The notes under the pieces: generated by a model | Told to the model about the DNA's origin: nothing | Database searches by the model: none | The model's input: the letters and a program-made list of their open reading frames with translations, nothing else | DNA from: JAVJRN01 sp047635055 | GTDB taxonomy: Bacteria; Bacteroidota; Bacteroidia; Cytophagales; Cyclobacteriaceae | Reading direction: 5' to 3' | DNA length: 18,358 nt | NCBI GenBank assembly: GCA_047635055.1 | Contig: JBLIIJ010000080.1 | Span: 1-18,358 of the forward strand | Shown here: in pieces, positions 8,939-16,931 of the stretch | Position numbering within the stretch: position 1 is the stretch's first letter | How the letters are laid out: every line of letters begins with the position of its first letter | Position numbers and translations under genes: made by a program

Positions 8939-10573
8939 ATGAGAGCTAAGTTTTTTGCCATTTTAATGTTCGGATTTATGGTACTTCATGCCCAAACCAA
9001 AATTGACAGCTTGAAATCTGGATTGTCAGGAGAGGTGAATAGAACGCAGATAAGCTTACTAAATACTATTGGATTTGAGTATTGGATCGTAAACCCATCA
9101 CTTTCCATTTATTATGGACAGAGAGCCAAGCAAATGGCTTTGTCACTCAATGACTCTTCACAGCTAGCTTTTGCCTTTCGGGTAATTGGTGTGGCCTATT
9201 GGACCAAAGGTAGCTATGATCAAGCATTGGTCAATATCCAAAATGGACTGGAGCTTTATGCTGTTTTGAACGACTCCTTAGGACAGGCCAATTGTTTGAT
9301 GAATCAAGGGTTGGTATTTCACGATCAGCAGGATTTTGATAGAGCCCTAGAGCAGTTTTTAAATGCACTTGATATTTTCAAGCGGCTCGACCAGAACGGA
9401 AGAGTGGCCACTACGTATGCTAAAATTGGCACCTCGCTTATGGAAATCAAAGAACTGGTCAAATCAAAAGAGTACTTGCTAAAAGCATTGGACATCCATA
9501 GAAAAAATGGCTTCTTGTATGGAGAGGCGGAAGCCTTAAATAGACTCGGGTTACTTGAATTAGTCAATGAACACTTTCCAAGTGCACGTGATTTTTTGGA
9601 ACAGGCCAACAAAATAAGTGAGGAGATAAATGACAAAGAAGGACAGGCCAAATACTATGAGGATATCGCCCGTGTTTATGTGAAACTAGGAGCACTTGAT
9701 CAAGCGGAACTGATGTTGCAAATGGGTGCGAATATAGCGCTTGAACTAGGGCTGAATAATCGATTAAGAACTATTTACTTTGAGCTTAAGAAGATTTATG
9801 ACTTGAGAGGTGATTTAAGAAAATCCCTTTCCTATGCGGACAAATACATCACACTCCGGGATAGCTTATTTAATGAGGAGACATCCAGAAATCTCGTTGA
9901 ATTTGAAAAGCAATTGGCTGTAAGTGAGCAAGTAAGATTACTTGAGTTAAAAGAATCAGAGATAGAGGTACTGGAAAAAAATGCCCGTATTTCATGGCTT
10001 ATCAGGTTGATAATATTGGTGGTAGTGGCATTTGGTACCCTGATCTTCTATTTGCTAAATAAGCAGCAAAAATCTAAACTTCTTCAGAAAGAGGAAAAGG
10101 CAGAGCAGGAATCAAAAGCTTTGAACTATCAACTTGAACAAAAGAACCGAGAGCTTGCAGCATATACCGTCAATTATGTGCAGAAGAATAAAGTTTTTGA
10201 AGAACTAAAAAATATAGTTGTACAAGTAAAAACGAATCAGAAGACAGATCCTATACTCAAGGAAAAATTCAAGCAATTGGAGAGAACAATCAATAGCCAA
10301 TTACAATCAGAAAGGGATTGGGACGATTTTAAACTACGCTTTCAAACATTACATCGTAACTTCTTTGACAAGTTGATGGAGCAAAATAATTCTCTTACAA
10401 ATAATGAATTGCGGCTTTCGGCCCTCATTAAGCTCAATCTTTCGATGAAGGAAATGGCTAATATTTTAGGAATTTCAGCAGAGAGCGTTAAAACTGCTCG
10501 TTACAGACTTAAGAAAAAATTGAATTTGCCGAGTGAGCTAGGTTTAAATGACTTTTTCAACGCTATTGATTAG
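8939..10573 (+). CDS. membrane-anchored TPR protein with C-terminal helix-turn-helix
   Basis: Regulator of 544 residues of a layout frequent in Bacteroidota. A signal peptide (MRAKFFAILMFGFMVLHAQ) leads to TPR repeats over about 55-320 (motifs such as YWTKGSYDQALVNIQ and FHDQQDFDRALEQF). One transmembrane helix lies at about 353-374 (SWLIRLIILVVVAFG...), then a coiled coil at about 376-420. The end (about 480-540) is a LuxR/sigma-4-like helix-turn-helix with NELRLSALIKLNLSMKEMANIL and ISAESVKTARYRLKKKLNL. Topology implies periplasmic TPRs sensing a partner and a cytoplasmic DNA-binding end. Known relatives are called TPR-containing LuxR-type regulators; the ligand and target genes are unknown. 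It is single and divergent from the LOG gene. No kinase or receiver domain is seen. Confidence 0.88.
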   Translation: MRAKFFAILMFGFMVLHAQTKIDSLKSGLSGEVNRTQISLLNTIGFEYWIVNPSLSIYYGQRAKQMALSLNDSSQLAFAFRVIGVAYWTKGSYDQALVNIQNGLELYAVLNDSLGQANCLMNQGLVFHDQQDFDRALEQFLNALDIFKRLDQNGRVATTYAKIGTSLMEIKELVKSKEYLLKALDIHRKNGFLYGEAEALNRLGLLELVNEHFPSARDFLEQANKISEEINDKEGQAKYYEDIARVYVKLGALDQAELMLQMGANIALELGLNNRLRTIYFELKKIYDLRGDLRKSLSYADKYITLRDSLFNEETSRNLVEFEKQLAVSEQVRLLELKESEIEVLEKNARISWLIRLIILVVVAFGTLIFYLLNKQQKSKLLQKEEKAEQESKALNYQLEQKNRELAAYTVNYVQKNKVFEELKNIVVQVKTNQKTDPILKEKFKQLERTINSQLQSERDWDDFKLRFQTLHRNFFDKLMEQNNSLTNNELRLSALIKLNLSMKEMANILGISAESVKTARYRLKKKLNLPSELGLNDFFNAID

Positions 10574-10575
10574 GT

Positions 10576-10609
10576 AAAAAAAAATTACGCGCCATATTGA
10601 ACGCGTAAT
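10576..10609 (-). terminator. intrinsic terminator oriented to the minus strand
   Basis: ATTACGCG at 10584-10591 pairs with CGCGTAAT at 10602-10609 over a 10-base loop. A run of A lies on the left (10576-10584), so the T-tract is on the minus strand. It sits just after the plus-strand TPR-HTH gene, for which it has no T-tract. No minus-strand gene is visible to its right, so it may stop antisense transcription entering the TPR-HTH gene, or work imperfectly in both directions. Confidence 0.6.
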
Positions 10610-10747
10610 CTGAAGAGGATTGATATGAAGCTTTACTCTATCGTGTCAATCTGTCATTGAAGTTATTGAAATATTTGCACAATGTCAATAGACATTTAAT
10701 TTAGGTCTGCCTTTTTGTGATTTTGATAATATCTATGGGGGTAGATC

Positions 10748-10759
10748 GCTGCTTGCAGC
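10748..10759. promoter_or_regulatory. short palindrome upstream of the cystathionine beta-synthase gene
   Basis: GCTGC-tt-GCAGC is a 12-base dyad about 60 bases upstream of the candidate promoter element of the next gene. The loop is too short for an RNA hairpin, so if it is functional it would be a DNA-binding site. It may be chance. Confidence 0.25.
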
Positions 10760-10818
10760 AATAAACAAGAGGGTTGAAAATAATCTGTCTACAGAAATTA
10801 AAGCCAACATGAATTATC

Positions 10819-10826
10819 TATTTTTG
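10819..10826 (+). promoter_or_regulatory. candidate Bacteroidota -7 promoter element for cbs
   Basis: TATTTTTG fits the TAnnTTTG consensus of the main Bacteroidota sigma factor and ends 21 bases before the cbs ATG, which would give a short leader of roughly 15 bases. No clear TTG-containing -33 element is found at the expected distance, so the call rests on one box. Confidence 0.45.
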
Positions 10827-10847
10827 CGCTAGTAAAAAAACCTATTC

Positions 10848-12221
10848 ATGCATTACTACGAAAATCTCATAGATACCATAGGCAACACGCCACTTGTCAA
10901 ACTTAATTCAGTCAATAAAGGTGTCATAGGAACAATTTTAGTTAAAGTAGAATATTTTAATCCGGGTAACTCCATTAAGGATAGAATAGCCTTGAAAATG
11001 ATCCTCGATGCGGAGGAAAAGGGAATTCTAAAACCTGGGGGGACTATTATAGAAGGAACTTCTGGTAACACCGGAATGGGCTTGGCTTTGGTTGCTATCG
11101 CGCGAGGGTATAAGTGCATTTTTACTTTGGCAGACAAGCAGTCACCAGAGAAGATGGATATTTTGAGAGCGGTTGGCGCTGAGGTTATTGTTTGCCCGAC
11201 GAATGTATCTCCAGATGACCCACGTTCTTATTATTCTGTAGCTAAAAAGTTGAATGCGGATATTGAGAACTCTTATTATCCAAATCAATACGATAACGTT
11301 TCGAATGCAGCTTCGCATTATGAAACTACTGGGCCAGAAATATGGAGAGATACGGAAGGAAAAATCACCCATTATGCAGCGGGAATGGGTACTGGCGGAA
11401 CGATTAGTGGTGCCTCAAAATACTTGAAAGAGCAGAATGCTGGAGTTATCACTGTCGGAATTGACAGCTATGGTTCAGTATTTAAAAAATATAAAGAGAC
11501 AGGCATTTTCGATGAAAAAGAAGTCTACCCTTATTTGACAGAGGGAATTGGCGAAGATATTCTTCCCAAGAATGTCCACTTTGATATGGTCGATCATATT
11601 GTGAAAGTCACCGACAAGGATGCAGCAATTATGACGCGTCGACTAGCCAGAGAGGAAGGTTTATTCATCGGTTGGTCTTGTGGTTCTGCTGTTTTTGGAG
11701 CTTTAGAATATGCCAAAGAAAATCTAAAAGAGGATGATGTGATGGTGATTATTTTACCGGATCATGGAACCAGATACTTGGGTAAAATCTACAATGACAA
11801 CTGGATGAAGGATCATGGTTTTCTTGAAGAAAGAAAATTCGCAACTGCCAAAGACATTGTAGCCTACCGAAAAGAGTCGGCAGTTTTGAAAACGTTGACG
11901 AAAGACACCAAAGTAGGCGCGGCAATCTTGATGATGAATCAAAATGGAATCGATCAAGTCCCTGTTGTTGAAGGTGATCATTTCGTAGGCAGCCTCAATG
12001 ATACTAAAGTGCTAAAAAGCATACTTGATAATCCTGCGGTGAAAGACCAAACAGTTGGCGATATCATGGATAATGCATTCCAGTTTGTGAGTATAGACAG
12101 CACTATTGATGTAATGTCATCTTTGATCAGTAAAGATGTCAAAGCTTTAATGGTGCGTGATCACCTGCAAAAGGCTCATATCATTACGCAAAGTGATTTG
12201 CTGATGGCTATCGCAGAATAA
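10848..12221 (+). CDS. cbs: cystathionine beta-synthase (PLP enzyme with CBS-domain pair)
   Basis: Fold-type II PLP enzyme of 457 residues that condenses serine (or an activated serine) with homocysteine to cystathionine in transsulfuration; relatives can also make cysteine from O-acetylserine or release H2S. The Schiff-base lysine is K44 in NSIKDR, the substrate loop GTSGNTG is at 70-76 and the phosphate-binding loop GTGGT is at 181-185; GWSCGSA, near 274-280, is also conserved. After about residue 335 come two CBS motifs (including QVPVVEGDHFVGSL and IDVMSSLISKDVKALMVRD). The CBS pair separates it from plain CysK, which ends near 310-330 residues. CBS pairs commonly bind adenosyl ligands, but the ligand here is not known. 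The gene stands alone, and its stop codon lies in the loop of a terminator-like hairpin. Confidence 0.92.
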   Translation: MHYYENLIDTIGNTPLVKLNSVNKGVIGTILVKVEYFNPGNSIKDRIALKMILDAEEKGILKPGGTIIEGTSGNTGMGLALVAIARGYKCIFTLADKQSPEKMDILRAVGAEVIVCPTNVSPDDPRSYYSVAKKLNADIENSYYPNQYDNVSNAASHYETTGPEIWRDTEGKITHYAAGMGTGGTISGASKYLKEQNAGVITVGIDSYGSVFKKYKETGIFDEKEVYPYLTEGIGEDILPKNVHFDMVDHIVKVTDKDAAIMTRRLAREEGLFIGWSCGSAVFGALEYAKENLKEDDVMVIILPDHGTRYLGKIYNDNWMKDHGFLEERKFATAKDIVAYRKESAVLKTLTKDTKVGAAILMMNQNGIDQVPVVEGDHFVGSLNDTKVLKSILDNPAVKDQTVGDIMDNAFQFVSIDSTIDVMSSLISKDVKALMVRDHLQKAHIITQSDLLMAIAE

Positions 12222-12234
12222 GCGATAGTCTTTC
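12208..12234 (+). terminator. terminator-like hairpin overlapping the cbs stop codon
   Basis: CTATCGC at 12208-12214 pairs with GCGATAG at 12222-12228, and the stem extends by a G-T and a G-C pair. The loop of 7 bases contains the TAA stop at 12219-12221. A weak T-rich stretch (TCTTT) follows. It is probably the cbs transcription terminator, although the poor T-tract lowers confidence. Confidence 0.5.
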
Positions 12235-12769
12235 ATGCAGTAGTCAATCGCATGAGTGACTTCAGGTAATGTTTTTGAATAAAACCTGCCTTGTGGGTCG
12301 CACTCTCAGATGCGCTCATCGAAAGTAATTATCCAACTTCATACCTCGCGAGATTGCTCCGAGGTTCTTGATTATTAGATCGAAAAGAATGGCTCAAAGT
12401 CCTATTCATTAAAATTGGTAAGCCTACTCGAAACCGCAACAGATCTCAAATTGAACTATCCGCATATTGGAAGTCAAACAGATAGAATAAATATTTGGCT
12501 TATAATTGGCTAAGACTATCTAGAGGCTACTATAATGCCCACCCTCTACGTTATGTTCATTCATCGAAAAAATGCGCTGCTTCGGCAGACCGATTGCCAC
12601 AAGGCAACTCCGCTTTTCTCTCTCACATTCTTTGATCGTGAAAATTCTAGATCGGGCGCTGACTTTGTGGACAAGCTCCATCTAGTCAGCCACGAAAACA
12701 AACTTTAATTGATGGAAATCTTGGTCATATAGGGCAGCCAACAAAAACGGAAGTCAGATCTGTTTAACA
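12235..12769. other. gene-free intergenic stretch with small dyads
   Basis: No convincing reading frame was found on either strand in these 535 bases. Short inverted repeats are present: CAGGT/ACCTG at about 12263-12288, ACCTCG/CGAGGT at about 12343-12365, CTGC-ttcg-GCAG at about 12577-12588 (a UUCG tetraloop if transcribed) and TTGCC-acaa-GGCAA at about 12594-12607. A minus-strand run of about 28 codons near 12224-12310 (containing GRFYSKTLPEVTHAIDY) looks protein-like but has no start and a stop just upstream, so it may be a gene remnant. I cannot identify a mobile element. Confidence 0.5.
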
Positions 12770-14275
12770 CTATTTGATATATAACTTACGCGTTTCGTTA
12801 TTATCGAAGCGAATCAAATAAGCTCCTGATGAAAGCGTAGTTTTTGCTTGAAGGGTACTTGTAGTCATTATTTCCTCCCAAACTTTTTGACCAGTCAAAC
12901 TGTAGATACTCACCGTTCCTAATGGTTTTGCTGATGATATCGTAAACGCTCCAGGTGAAGGAATAGGATAGATACTTATTTGAGTTTTATTGTTAAAAGA
13001 CAAAACAGTAATCTCATCCAATTGCGCTGTGGCAGTCTGATGCCTTTTAGTGACAAACTCAGTAAGACCATATCGTACATGGTTTTGGTCTAGCCTTTCG
13101 GTAAAGCTATCGTTGAAATCATTTATGCTAAATCCATAATCATATGTACGATAGTTGTCTCTTTCTGCGGCATTCTGAATTAAGGCCTTCAGGTTGTTTA
13201 TTCTCGGTATCAGATTCTCAGGGTTAAATTGATCATTGAGTAATCCGTAAATGATTTGCGAATACGCCTCTCTATATTTATCAATAGCCAAAATACGCTT
13301 TACTAGTGGTCGGTTACTTTCTTGATCATACCAACTATAAATGTCAATTTCGGCCCAATCAACATTAAAGAAGTCAATACCCAAGGTGTTGTCTAAGTCA
13401 AAAGGGATGTAATAAAACTTTCCATCGTCCGGATTATCGTAGAGATAGAAGTTGTTTTTATTCATGCCATAGTTGTCCCAATGTGCGATCAATGTTTCAA
13501 CTGCCAAGGCCTTTAAAAAACTATTAACGTCAAAAATGCCAGCTATTTGTGCTTGAAACTGTGCATCAGTAGTTTGATTTAAGACTTCAATGAATGTGAC
13601 AAATCTAGAATAGTCATCCTCCTCCTCATTAATCTTAAGTTCATAATTTCTACGACCGTATATATTTTCTTTATAACTGTCTTGATTACTGCCTTTATAG
13701 TTAAGGTCCGCCGGATAGAGACATTTATACAAGTTGCCTGATTTATTGCCAAAATGCTCCTCTATAAACTCTTCGTCTATGTGCTCTATGTTGCTATAGA
13801 GGCCATAATATTCATCATTAATATAGAGTTCGACATGATTGGCTCTAGGCGAAGGAATCTCCAGACTGTTCATGATATCCCAACAAATTTTTGAGCGAAC
13901 CATCGATGGGTCGTTATGCTCGCCATTGAGGTTGAGTTTTTCAAACCCATCCAGATCTCTCCCTTTTTCAAAAGAATTGAAAGAAACTTTAAATGATTTT
14001 TTGGCGGACGATCGTGAGGTGTTTCCTCTTAGTCGAAATCCAATATTTTTCTCATCAGCAGTAAATGAACTGGAATTAAACTTAAAGTCAGCAGAAAACT
14101 CTTCATCACTGTCTTTATTGGCAGGGTCGAGAATAAAATCTAAATTATCTTGATTAATGGTTATCTCGACCATAGGTATGTCCCCATCATCGAATAATCC
14201 CGATGGATCCGGTAGTTGAGGTTGAGCAATAATACAAAGAGGAAAAAAAAATACGAAGAGTAATGGGAACTTCAC
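12770..14275 (-). CDS. secreted CotH-family protein with T9SS type A sorting domain
   Basis: Protein of 501 residues with a signal peptide (MKFPLLFVFFFPLCIIAQ) and a CotH domain over about 30-420. Conserved parts include FRLRGNTSRSSAKKSFKVSF at 80-99, ELYINDEYYGLYSNIEHID at 149-167, HWDNYGMNKNNFYLYD at 265-280 and YYIPFDLDNTLG at 288-299, the equivalents of the nucleotide- and metal-binding segments of the spore-coat kinase CotH. CotH proteins are atypical protein kinases, though activity of secreted Bacteroidota members is unproven. A short T9SS sorting domain follows at about 432-501 (ISIYPIPSPGAF, then VSIYSLTGQKVW and SGAYLIRF), so it should cross the outer membrane and be released or anchored on the surface. 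It is divergent from the sensor kinase gene. Confidence 0.9.
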   Translation of the reverse strand: MKFPLLFVFFFPLCIIAQPQLPDPSGLFDDGDIPMVEITINQDNLDFILDPANKDSDEEFSADFKFNSSSFTADEKNIGFRLRGNTSRSSAKKSFKVSFNSFEKGRDLDGFEKLNLNGEHNDPSMVRSKICWDIMNSLEIPSPRANHVELYINDEYYGLYSNIEHIDEEFIEEHFGNKSGNLYKCLYPADLNYKGSNQDSYKENIYGRRNYELKINEEEDDYSRFVTFIEVLNQTTDAQFQAQIAGIFDVNSFLKALAVETLIAHWDNYGMNKNNFYLYDNPDDGKFYYIPFDLDNTLGIDFFNVDWAEIDIYSWYDQESNRPLVKRILAIDKYREAYSQIIYGLLNDQFNPENLIPRINNLKALIQNAAERDNYRTYDYGFSINDFNDSFTERLDQNHVRYGLTEFVTKRHQTATAQLDEITVLSFNNKTQISIYPIPSPGAFTISSAKPLGTVSIYSLTGQKVWEEIMTTSTLQAKTTLSSGAYLIRFDNNETRKLYIK

Positions 14276-14297
14276 TGGGTTTTCTTTAGTTTAACTA

Positions 14298-14326
14298 CAA
14301 ATTAATTACTTACTCTTTACTTGCAA
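14298..14326 (-). promoter_or_regulatory. candidate promoter for the CotH gene
   Basis: Read on the minus strand, TTG at 14326-14324 is followed after 18 bases by TTAATTTG at 14305-14298, seven of eight matches to the Bacteroidota TAnnTTTG box. The implied start point leaves a leader of about 15-18 bases before the ATG at 14275. The -33 element lies inside the left arm of the plus-strand terminator hairpin. The assignment rests on pattern and spacing only. Confidence 0.4.
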
Positions 14327-14365
14327 CCCTGACCCATGATAAATGTGTCAGGGTTTTTTATTTTT
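14325..14365 (+). terminator. strong intrinsic terminator in front of the sensor kinase gene
   Basis: AACCCTGAC at 14325-14333 pairs perfectly with GTCAGGGTT at 14347-14355, followed by TTTTATTTTT. The T-tract is on the plus strand only. The nearest plus-strand gene to the left is cbs, more than 2 kb away and with its own hairpin, and the gene next door (CotH) is on the minus strand. The terminator ends only 43 bases before the ATG at 14408, so it may lie within the kinase leader as an attenuator, end a small RNA, or block transcription antisense to CotH. Confidence 0.75.
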
Positions 14366-14367
14366 AA

Positions 14368-14390
14368 GTGGCTTCATAGGTTTATGCCAC
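14368..14390 (+). promoter_or_regulatory. second leader hairpin before the sensor kinase gene
   Basis: GTGGC at 14368-14372 pairs with GCCAC at 14386-14390; an alternative pairing inside uses CATA with TATG. It directly follows the terminator above and ends 17 bases before the ATG at 14408. Together they may form a structured leader. No known riboswitch class is recognised. Confidence 0.35.
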
Positions 14391-14407
14391 CAATAAAAAA
14401 TTAAGAA

Positions 14408-16159
14408 ATGGGTTATTCTTTTGCTTCGGCTAAATTAGTAATTCAAATTTTTCGTAAGATGAAGAGCATTCGTTTTTGGTTACCTGCATTAATTAGTTTA
14501 TCACTTGTTCTTGTGATTGCTATGGTGTCCATTTTTTCCTATCAAAGCTTTAAGTCGTCACTTGAGGAACGAGTTTTACTTCAACTAACGTCTATTAAAA
14601 AACTAAAACGAGTACAAATTGAAAAACACATTGAGCGGCAATGGTTGCTATTTGATTCGGGCGATTTAAGCGGGAGGAAATTTATGACCAATCAAAAGTT
14701 TATCGATGTGATTTCAAACGACTTCCGAAGGGAATGTATAGGTAAATTCTTGCTTGGGAATCCTTCACCATCAGGAATTTACGACCTGACTAACTGTAAC
14801 GCAGAAGGCTCAACGTCCATTCTTTTCTTTAAATCTATCAAAAAAGATTCGGTGTTATTTAAGCTGCTTGATTTTGGCCCTATTCAGGAAATACTTCTCG
14901 AAAGAACGGGAATGGGTCAGAGCGGTGAGTCCTACTTGGTTGGTGCCGATTATAGTTTGAGATCAAAGTCGAGGTTTTTTCCCAGCAAAGTGCCATCCCT
15001 GATTGAGGTGAAAACGAGAGGTGCGTTAGCGGCGCTGAGGGGTGAAAACGGGCATGATATTATAGAAGATTATCGAGGCATAAATGTATACAGCGCTTAC
15101 CATAAGCTGGAAAATCCCTATTTAAATTGGGCCATTTTATCCGAAATTGATTTAGATGAGGTTGCTGTTCCATTGACAGCTATGCGAAATAGACTTATAC
15201 TGATCGGTATTATTTCATTGATAATAGTGGGGATTGCGTCTTTGCTTTTATCAAATTTGCTTCTAAAACCGCTCCTTATTTTTCGTGCCAGATTAGTTGG
15301 CATGGCACATGGCAACTTTGAAGAAGTTATTGCGACAAATAGCCAATTACTGGAGCTTTCTGATATTTTTACGGCATTAAACAAGCTACAACTATCTATA
15401 AAACAGGCCATCATTTTTTGTACAGAGATCAGTAACATGAATCTTGATGCGCAATACAATTTGGCTGGTCAATATGACGAACTGGGTAAGTCTTTATTAA
15501 AGATGCAGGGAAAGCTAGTGGAGTATGATCGCTTGGAAAGGGCGAATAAGATACGGTCAAAGTCAGCCCTCATTGAAGGGCAGGAAAAAGAAAGAAAGCG
15601 GTTGTCTCAAGAATTGCATGACGGATTAGGACCTTTGCTTACCACTTTGAAGTTTAGGTTGGAAAACTTAAGGATAGAGGAAAAAGAATTGACAAGTATT
15701 AAAGTGATGGTTGACGAGACCATTCAAGAAGTAAGAAACATGTCCTATAATTTGATGCCTCTAGCTTTATCCGACTTTGGCGTAGGAGTAGCTCTTAAAC
15801 GTTACGTTGATTTAAATAACCAAAGCACTGGTTTCTACATCTTATTTCAAGATGAACTAGCAGCGAACGACTCTAAGCTTAATGATCAAATTAATATTGG
15901 GCTTTTTCGTATCTGTCAGGAATTGATCAACAATGCTATAAAACATTCGAAGGGGAGCACTATTGCTTTAACGATAACAGAATTTAATGATAAGGTATCC
16001 CTCTATTATCAAGATGATGGGATTGGGATAAAAAATGTTAAAACAAGGGAAGGATTTGGGATAAGAAACATCAAAGAAAGGGTAGAGGTGTTAAGCGGGG
16101 AGATTGTATTTACTTCGCATGGAGGAACGCAAGTAGAAATAGAAATCCCATTAGGCTGA
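14408..16159 (+). CDS. membrane sensor histidine kinase (Cache-like sensor, HisKA_3)
   Basis: Histidine kinase of 583 residues. Transmembrane helix 1 (about 24-45) and helix 2 (about 263-286) enclose an extracytoplasmic sensor whose stretch MGQSGESYLVGADYSLRS resembles Cache domains, which usually bind small molecules. A HAMP-like linker follows. The HisKA_3 domain has QEKERKRLSQELHDGLGPLL with the phosphorylated His at 404. The HATPase domain has CQELINNAIKHS (N508, N509), DDGIGI at 536-541 and GFGIRNIKERV. The true start may be the Met at 14459 (residue 18), because MKSIRFW directly before helix 1 is more typical and the first 17 residues look unlike a coding N-terminus. Its TGA shares one base with the ATG of the response regulator, its evident partner. 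The signal is unknown. Confidence 0.93.
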   Translation: MGYSFASAKLVIQIFRKMKSIRFWLPALISLSLVLVIAMVSIFSYQSFKSSLEERVLLQLTSIKKLKRVQIEKHIERQWLLFDSGDLSGRKFMTNQKFIDVISNDFRRECIGKFLLGNPSPSGIYDLTNCNAEGSTSILFFKSIKKDSVLFKLLDFGPIQEILLERTGMGQSGESYLVGADYSLRSKSRFFPSKVPSLIEVKTRGALAALRGENGHDIIEDYRGINVYSAYHKLENPYLNWAILSEIDLDEVAVPLTAMRNRLILIGIISLIIVGIASLLLSNLLLKPLLIFRARLVGMAHGNFEEVIATNSQLLELSDIFTALNKLQLSIKQAIIFCTEISNMNLDAQYNLAGQYDELGKSLLKMQGKLVEYDRLERANKIRSKSALIEGQEKERKRLSQELHDGLGPLLTTLKFRLENLRIEEKELTSIKVMVDETIQEVRNMSYNLMPLALSDFGVGVALKRYVDLNNQSTGFYILFQDELAANDSKLNDQINIGLFRICQELINNAIKHSKGSTIALTITEFNDKVSLYYQDDGIGIKNVKTREGFGIRNIKERVEVLSGEIVFTSHGGTQVEIEIPLG

Positions 16160-16797
16160 TGAAAAAAATTAGTATCGCGATCATTGACGACCATCAATTA
16201 TTTAGAGAGGGACTGCTATCATTATTGTCTGCCGCCGAAGACGATTACTGTTTAATTGGGTCATTCAACAGTGGCATATTATTTTTTGAGTTTCTAGAGC
16301 AGAATGTATTGCCTGATATTTTGCTCTTAGATATAAACATGCCTGAAATGGATGGGTTTTCAGTTATTCAAAAGATAAAAAAGAGGAAACTGAAAATGAA
16401 AATTATCGTCTTGTCTATGCATGACGATGGAAGTTATATTTTGAAAGCTGCCCGAAATGGAGCAGATGGCTACCTACTAAAAAATGTAGATGCAGCCGAA
16501 CTGCGACAAGCCATTTTTAAAGTCTATGATGGTGTGAAATACTTCTCTTCTGAGGTTTCAAGTAGAATGTTTGATATACTATCCTTAGAAGGTATTATGC
16601 CATCTAAGTTGACACCAAAAGAAAATGAAGTGCTTCAACTCATTTCAAAAGGGCTTACAACCAAAGAAATAGCTGTCAAGCTTTTTGTTAGTAGTCGCAC
16701 CATTGAGACGCACAGACTTAATATGATGAAAAAGCTCAGTGTTAAGAACTCTGCGGAGCTAATAAGTACGGCCATGAAATTGAATTTAATCAAATAA
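16159..16797 (+). CDS. response regulator, NarL/LuxR family
   Basis: Two-component response regulator of 212 residues and partner of the kinase just upstream (TGATG overlap of one base). The receiver domain (1-120) has acidic pair D10-D11, phosphoacceptor D58 in LLLDINMPEMDG, S86 in VLSMHD and K108 in GYLLKN. The C-terminal LuxR-type helix-turn-helix (about 150-210) has LTPKENEVLQLISKGLTTKEIA and VSSRTIETHRLNMMKKL. All residues needed for phosphorylation are present, so it should be a phosphorylation-dependent DNA-binding transcription factor. The target genes are unknown; the CotH gene upstream and the repeat-protein gene downstream are the nearest candidates, by position only. Confidence 0.96.
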   Translation: MKKISIAIIDDHQLFREGLLSLLSAAEDDYCLIGSFNSGILFFEFLEQNVLPDILLLDINMPEMDGFSVIQKIKKRKLKMKIIVLSMHDDGSYILKAARNGADGYLLKNVDAAELRQAIFKVYDGVKYFSSEVSSRMFDILSLEGIMPSKLTPKENEVLQLISKGLTTKEIAVKLFVSSRTIETHRLNMMKKLSVKNSAELISTAMKLNLIK

Positions 16798-16830
16798 AGC
16801 TCACCCAATTTCGAACCCACATTATTCGGG

Positions 16831-16848
16831 CTAAGTATAAGTACTTAG
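16831..16848. repeat. 7-bp inverted repeat between the response regulator and repeat-protein genes
   Basis: CTAAGTA-taag-TACTTAG has a 7-base stem and a 4-base loop and is followed by a run of A. It lacks a T-tract, so it is not a plus-strand terminator. It may be a DNA-binding dyad or a processing hairpin between the two-component genes and the small exported protein. Confidence 0.4.
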
Positions 16849-16931
16849 AAAAAAATACCAATTTATTAGGAGTAGAAGAGGCAATTGCTAACCGTTTATA
16901 TAATCAGGAATAACACTTAAATTTTCGGATT

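Noticed and set aside
10848..12221. Plain cysteine synthase (CysK) for the PLP enzyme
   Set aside because: The C-terminal pair of CBS motifs and the 457-residue length favour cystathionine beta-synthase.
12535..12610. Possible tRNA or insertion-sequence end in the stem-rich stretch
   Set aside because: No tRNA arm pattern or CCA end, no terminal inverted repeats with target duplication and no transposase frame.
13839..14153. 104-codon plus-strand open frame opposite the CotH gene
   Set aside because: It lies wholly inside the CotH coding region, has serine/leucine-rich shadow composition and no signal or domain.
14325..14365. Terminator read as belonging to the CotH gene
   Set aside because: It lies upstream of the CotH start and the T-tract is on the other strand.
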